In this document: positions 62,426 through 64,000 of the stretch, one piece after another
Numbering within the stretch: the stretch's first letter is position 1
Layout of the letters: each line of letters starts with the position of its first letter
IMG/VR virus record: IMGVR_UViG_3300005617_000232
Location: 1 to 64,000 of that record
DNA: 64,000 nucleotides
Reading direction: 5' to 3' (one strand)
Source: a virus
Made by a program: the position numbers and the translations under genes
Notes under the pieces: generated by a model
Database searches by the model: none
Seen by the model: the letters and a program-made list of their open reading frames with translations, nothing else
What the model was told of the DNA's origin: nothing

Positions 62426-64000
62426 TAGAACCCGACCTCGCCGTCGGAACTCACCTGAATCTCGGAGAGCGTCAGCACCGAGGGCGAACCTTCCCAACTG
62501 ACGGTGTAGGCGTAGACGCGCTGCGCGCCCGAGAACCCACCGAGCACGTCCGGCGTGGCCTCGATCCCGATCAGGTCGCCGATGTGGAAGCAGTTGATCT
62601 GGGTACCCGGCACCGGCGTGACGTGGATGATGTCACGCGGCATCGCCGAGTACCAGGAGAACACCTGCCACTGGTAGCGGAACATGTCGCGGCCAGGCGC
62701 GCCGAACCCCGGGATGCAGTTGTCGTCGTAGCCGTCGATGATGTCGACCTGCATCCGCACGTCGTAGGCCGACTGGCTGTCGAGTCGGCGCTGGCCGAGC
62801 GGGTTGCCTCCGCTGCCCGGCGCATCGCCCCCGGAGTACGGCGGGTTCACGTCACCGCCCGGCGGGCGCACCAGGTTCGGGTCGTCACCGGTGACGTTGA
62901 AGCACCAGTGCTGGTCGCCCTTCGGGTCGGCGGCGGTGGTGATGGAGGGACCGCCGAACAGTTGGTACTTGTTGACCACCTGGGTCATGTCGCGGTTCCA
63001 GCGGATCTCGTTCGCGTTGCGTGCCCCCATGCCATAGGAGAACAGCACGTCGCCCGAGCGGTCGGTGCCGTAGTTGCCGTTGTAGACGTCGATCTGCCCG
63101 GTCACTCCCCCGCCCGGGTTGATCGGACTGAGCACGACGTCGACCTGGCCTGTCGAGATGAGCAGGCTGATCAGTTCGCTGATCTTCATCGGCCAGTCCA
63201 CCGGCGCGCCGGTCAGGCCCGGGCCTCCACCCGCGAAGCCCCCCATCTGAATCGGTAGCGGCCCCTCGGCCAGCCCCGGCGGCGGCCCTCCGACGTTGCC
63301 GTCGAGCGACACGCGCCCGGTCGAGTCGACCGTGTTGATCAGCACAGCCTCGATGATCTGCGGCCCGGTCACGTACTGCTCGATGATCCGCGGCTTCGAG
63401 AAGTCGCCGTCGTCGTCGCGGACGACGCGGTACTGGAGAAGCTCCAGCGCGTCCTGCGCGTTGTAGACCACGGTGCCCTCGTCCTTCGCGCTGTTCACCT
63501 CGCGGTTGAGGATGCGCCCGTGGAACACGATGCAGGAATCCACACCGTCGGTTACCTCGATGCGCAGGAGGTCGCCGCAGTCGCCGATGGCGCGATCCAT
63601 CGGGATCGTGACGGTCGCCTGCGACGGGCGGTTGAACCGTGGCGTCCATCCTCCAGAGCGGCAGACGTTGGTCACCTCGGTGCCGCCGATGTAGATGCGG
63701 GCGCTCAACTCCCCGGAGTCGGCGCAGCAGCCGATCGGGTCGGGTGGAGGCTCCGCGCCCCCTCCCCCCTCGCCTCCGAAGAAGTCGGCCTCCTCGCCGC
63801 CGCCCGTCACGACAGTCACGAACGTCGGCTCCCACACGAACCACGGCGGGTCGGGGTAGTTGACCGGAGCGTCTCCGAGCGGGTCTGCGCCGTCGAACGC
63901 CCAGCGCCCGGTCACTGTCGCGCCGAGCGAGATCCAGCCGCTCGTCGACCAGGCCAACTCGTCGACGCCGATCGTGTCGTCCGCCAGCGTGCCGCCTCCG
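62425..64000 (-). CDS. tail-tip/minor tail protein, C-terminal part (runs off right edge)
   Basis: At least 525 codons. The frame is open to the right edge (reading GGGTLADDTIGVDELAW before the TTG at 63957), so no true start is visible. Beta-rich N-part, Gly/Pro-rich linker with CC near residue 67, then a Dit/hub-like body (ARIYIGGTEVTNVCRSGGW, IFHGRILNREV, LLQYRV, then a C-terminal beta domain with WEGSPSVLTLSEIQVS). Tail hub/baseplate role. Probably the continuation of the gene at 1-259. Confidence 0.85.
   Translation of the reverse strand, partial: GGGTLADDTIGVDELAWSTSGWISLGATVTGRWAFDGADPLGDAPVNYPDPPWFVWEPTFVTVVTGGGEEADFFGGEGGGGAEPPPDPIGCCADSGELSARIYIGGTEVTNVCRSGGWTPRFNRPSQATVTIPMDRAIGDCGDLLRIEVTDGVDSCIVFHGRILNREVNSAKDEGTVVYNAQDALELLQYRVVRDDDGDFSKPRIIEQYVTGPQIIEAVLINTVDSTGRVSLDGNVGGPPPGLAEGPLPIQMGGFAGGGPGLTGAPVDWPMKISELISLLISTGQVDVVLSPINPGGGVTGQIDVYNGNYGTDRSGDVLFSYGMGARNANEIRWNRDMTQVVNKYQLFGGPSITTAADPKGDQHWCFNVTGDDPNLVRPPGGDVNPPYSGGDAPGSGGNPLGQRRLDSQSAYDVRMQVDIIDGYDDNCIPGFGAPGRDMFRYQWQVFSWYSAMPRDIIHVTPVPGTQINCFHIGDLIGIEATPDVLGGFSGAQRVYAYTVSWEGSPSVLTLSEIQVSSDGEVGF

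Overview
This window looks like almost all of a double-stranded DNA tailed-phage genome of siphovirus type. It is GC-rich, packed with genes, and nearly every supported gene lies on the minus strand, so the map reads from high to low coordinates. Adjacent genes usually overlap by 1-8 bases (ATGA, GTGA, TAGTG or TGATG junctions). GTG is a very common start codon, and many genuine genes are shorter than 60 codons. Composition, the actinophage-type capsid maturation protease and an Ig-like domain common in Actinobacteria all suggest an actinobacterial host; a more precise host is not supported. I see no integrase, excisionase, C1-type repressor, DNA polymerase or primase, so a lytic phage that borrows the host replication machinery is the simplest reading. 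The gene leaving the left edge and the gene entering at the right edge appear to be two parts of one tail gene, which suggests a circular or circularly permuted molecule only slightly longer than the window.

Layout in transcription order. (1) About 64.0-61.3 kb: tail-tip and minor tail proteins. (2) 61.3-55.2 kb: a GT4 glycosyltransferase, a SAM methyltransferase, and a lysis or cell-wall region. That region holds several small membrane proteins, an XhlA-like coiled-coil protein, a TIM-barrel protein, an M23-like peptidase, a papain-like cysteine peptidase and a holin. It ends at a GC-rich hairpin. (3) 55.1-42.0 kb: early and DNA-metabolism genes driven by several near-identical promoters. 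These include an HEXXH protein, an ERF annealing protein, an HTH initiator carrying internal repeats, a G39P-like helicase loader, a DpdA-like transglycosylase beside a YhhQ-like 7-deazapurine transporter, an RHH-RHH-HTH regulator, an LmbU-like protein, a LAGLIDADG-like ORF, MT-A70 and ParB-type DNA methyltransferases, and VRR-NUC, PD-(D/E)XK and HNH nucleases. (4) 42-37.6 kb: a swarm of small CxxC proteins, small membrane proteins and a membrane-anchored lysozyme-like enzyme. (5) 37.6-35.4 kb: terminase. (6) 35.4-27.8 kb: a glycan-type cassette of glycosyltransferases, methyltransferases and a PIG-L deacetylase mixed with small proteins. (7) 26.6-17.7 kb: portal, MuF-protease fusion, major capsid protein and probable major tail protein. 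(8) 17.6-7.1 kb: a giant collagen-like fibre protein and several surface-type proteins (secreted, LamG-like, FN3-like, Ig plus beta-helix). (9) 6.5-0 kb: head-tail adaptors, tail chaperones with a -1 frameshift, tape measure, distal tail protein, and the start of the tail-tip gene.

Two themes stand out. First, dpdA and yhhQ sit side by side without preQ0 biosynthesis genes, which points to salvage-based 7-deazaguanine modification of phage DNA alongside two methyltransferases. Second, at least seven glycosyltransferases, three small-molecule-type methyltransferases and a PIG-L deacetylase share a genome with a roughly 1,570-residue collagen-like protein, so glycosylated virion fibres are plausible. 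No stretch over 300 bases lacks a gene. The longest non-coding gaps, about 21016-21150 and 55112-55232, are described as features.
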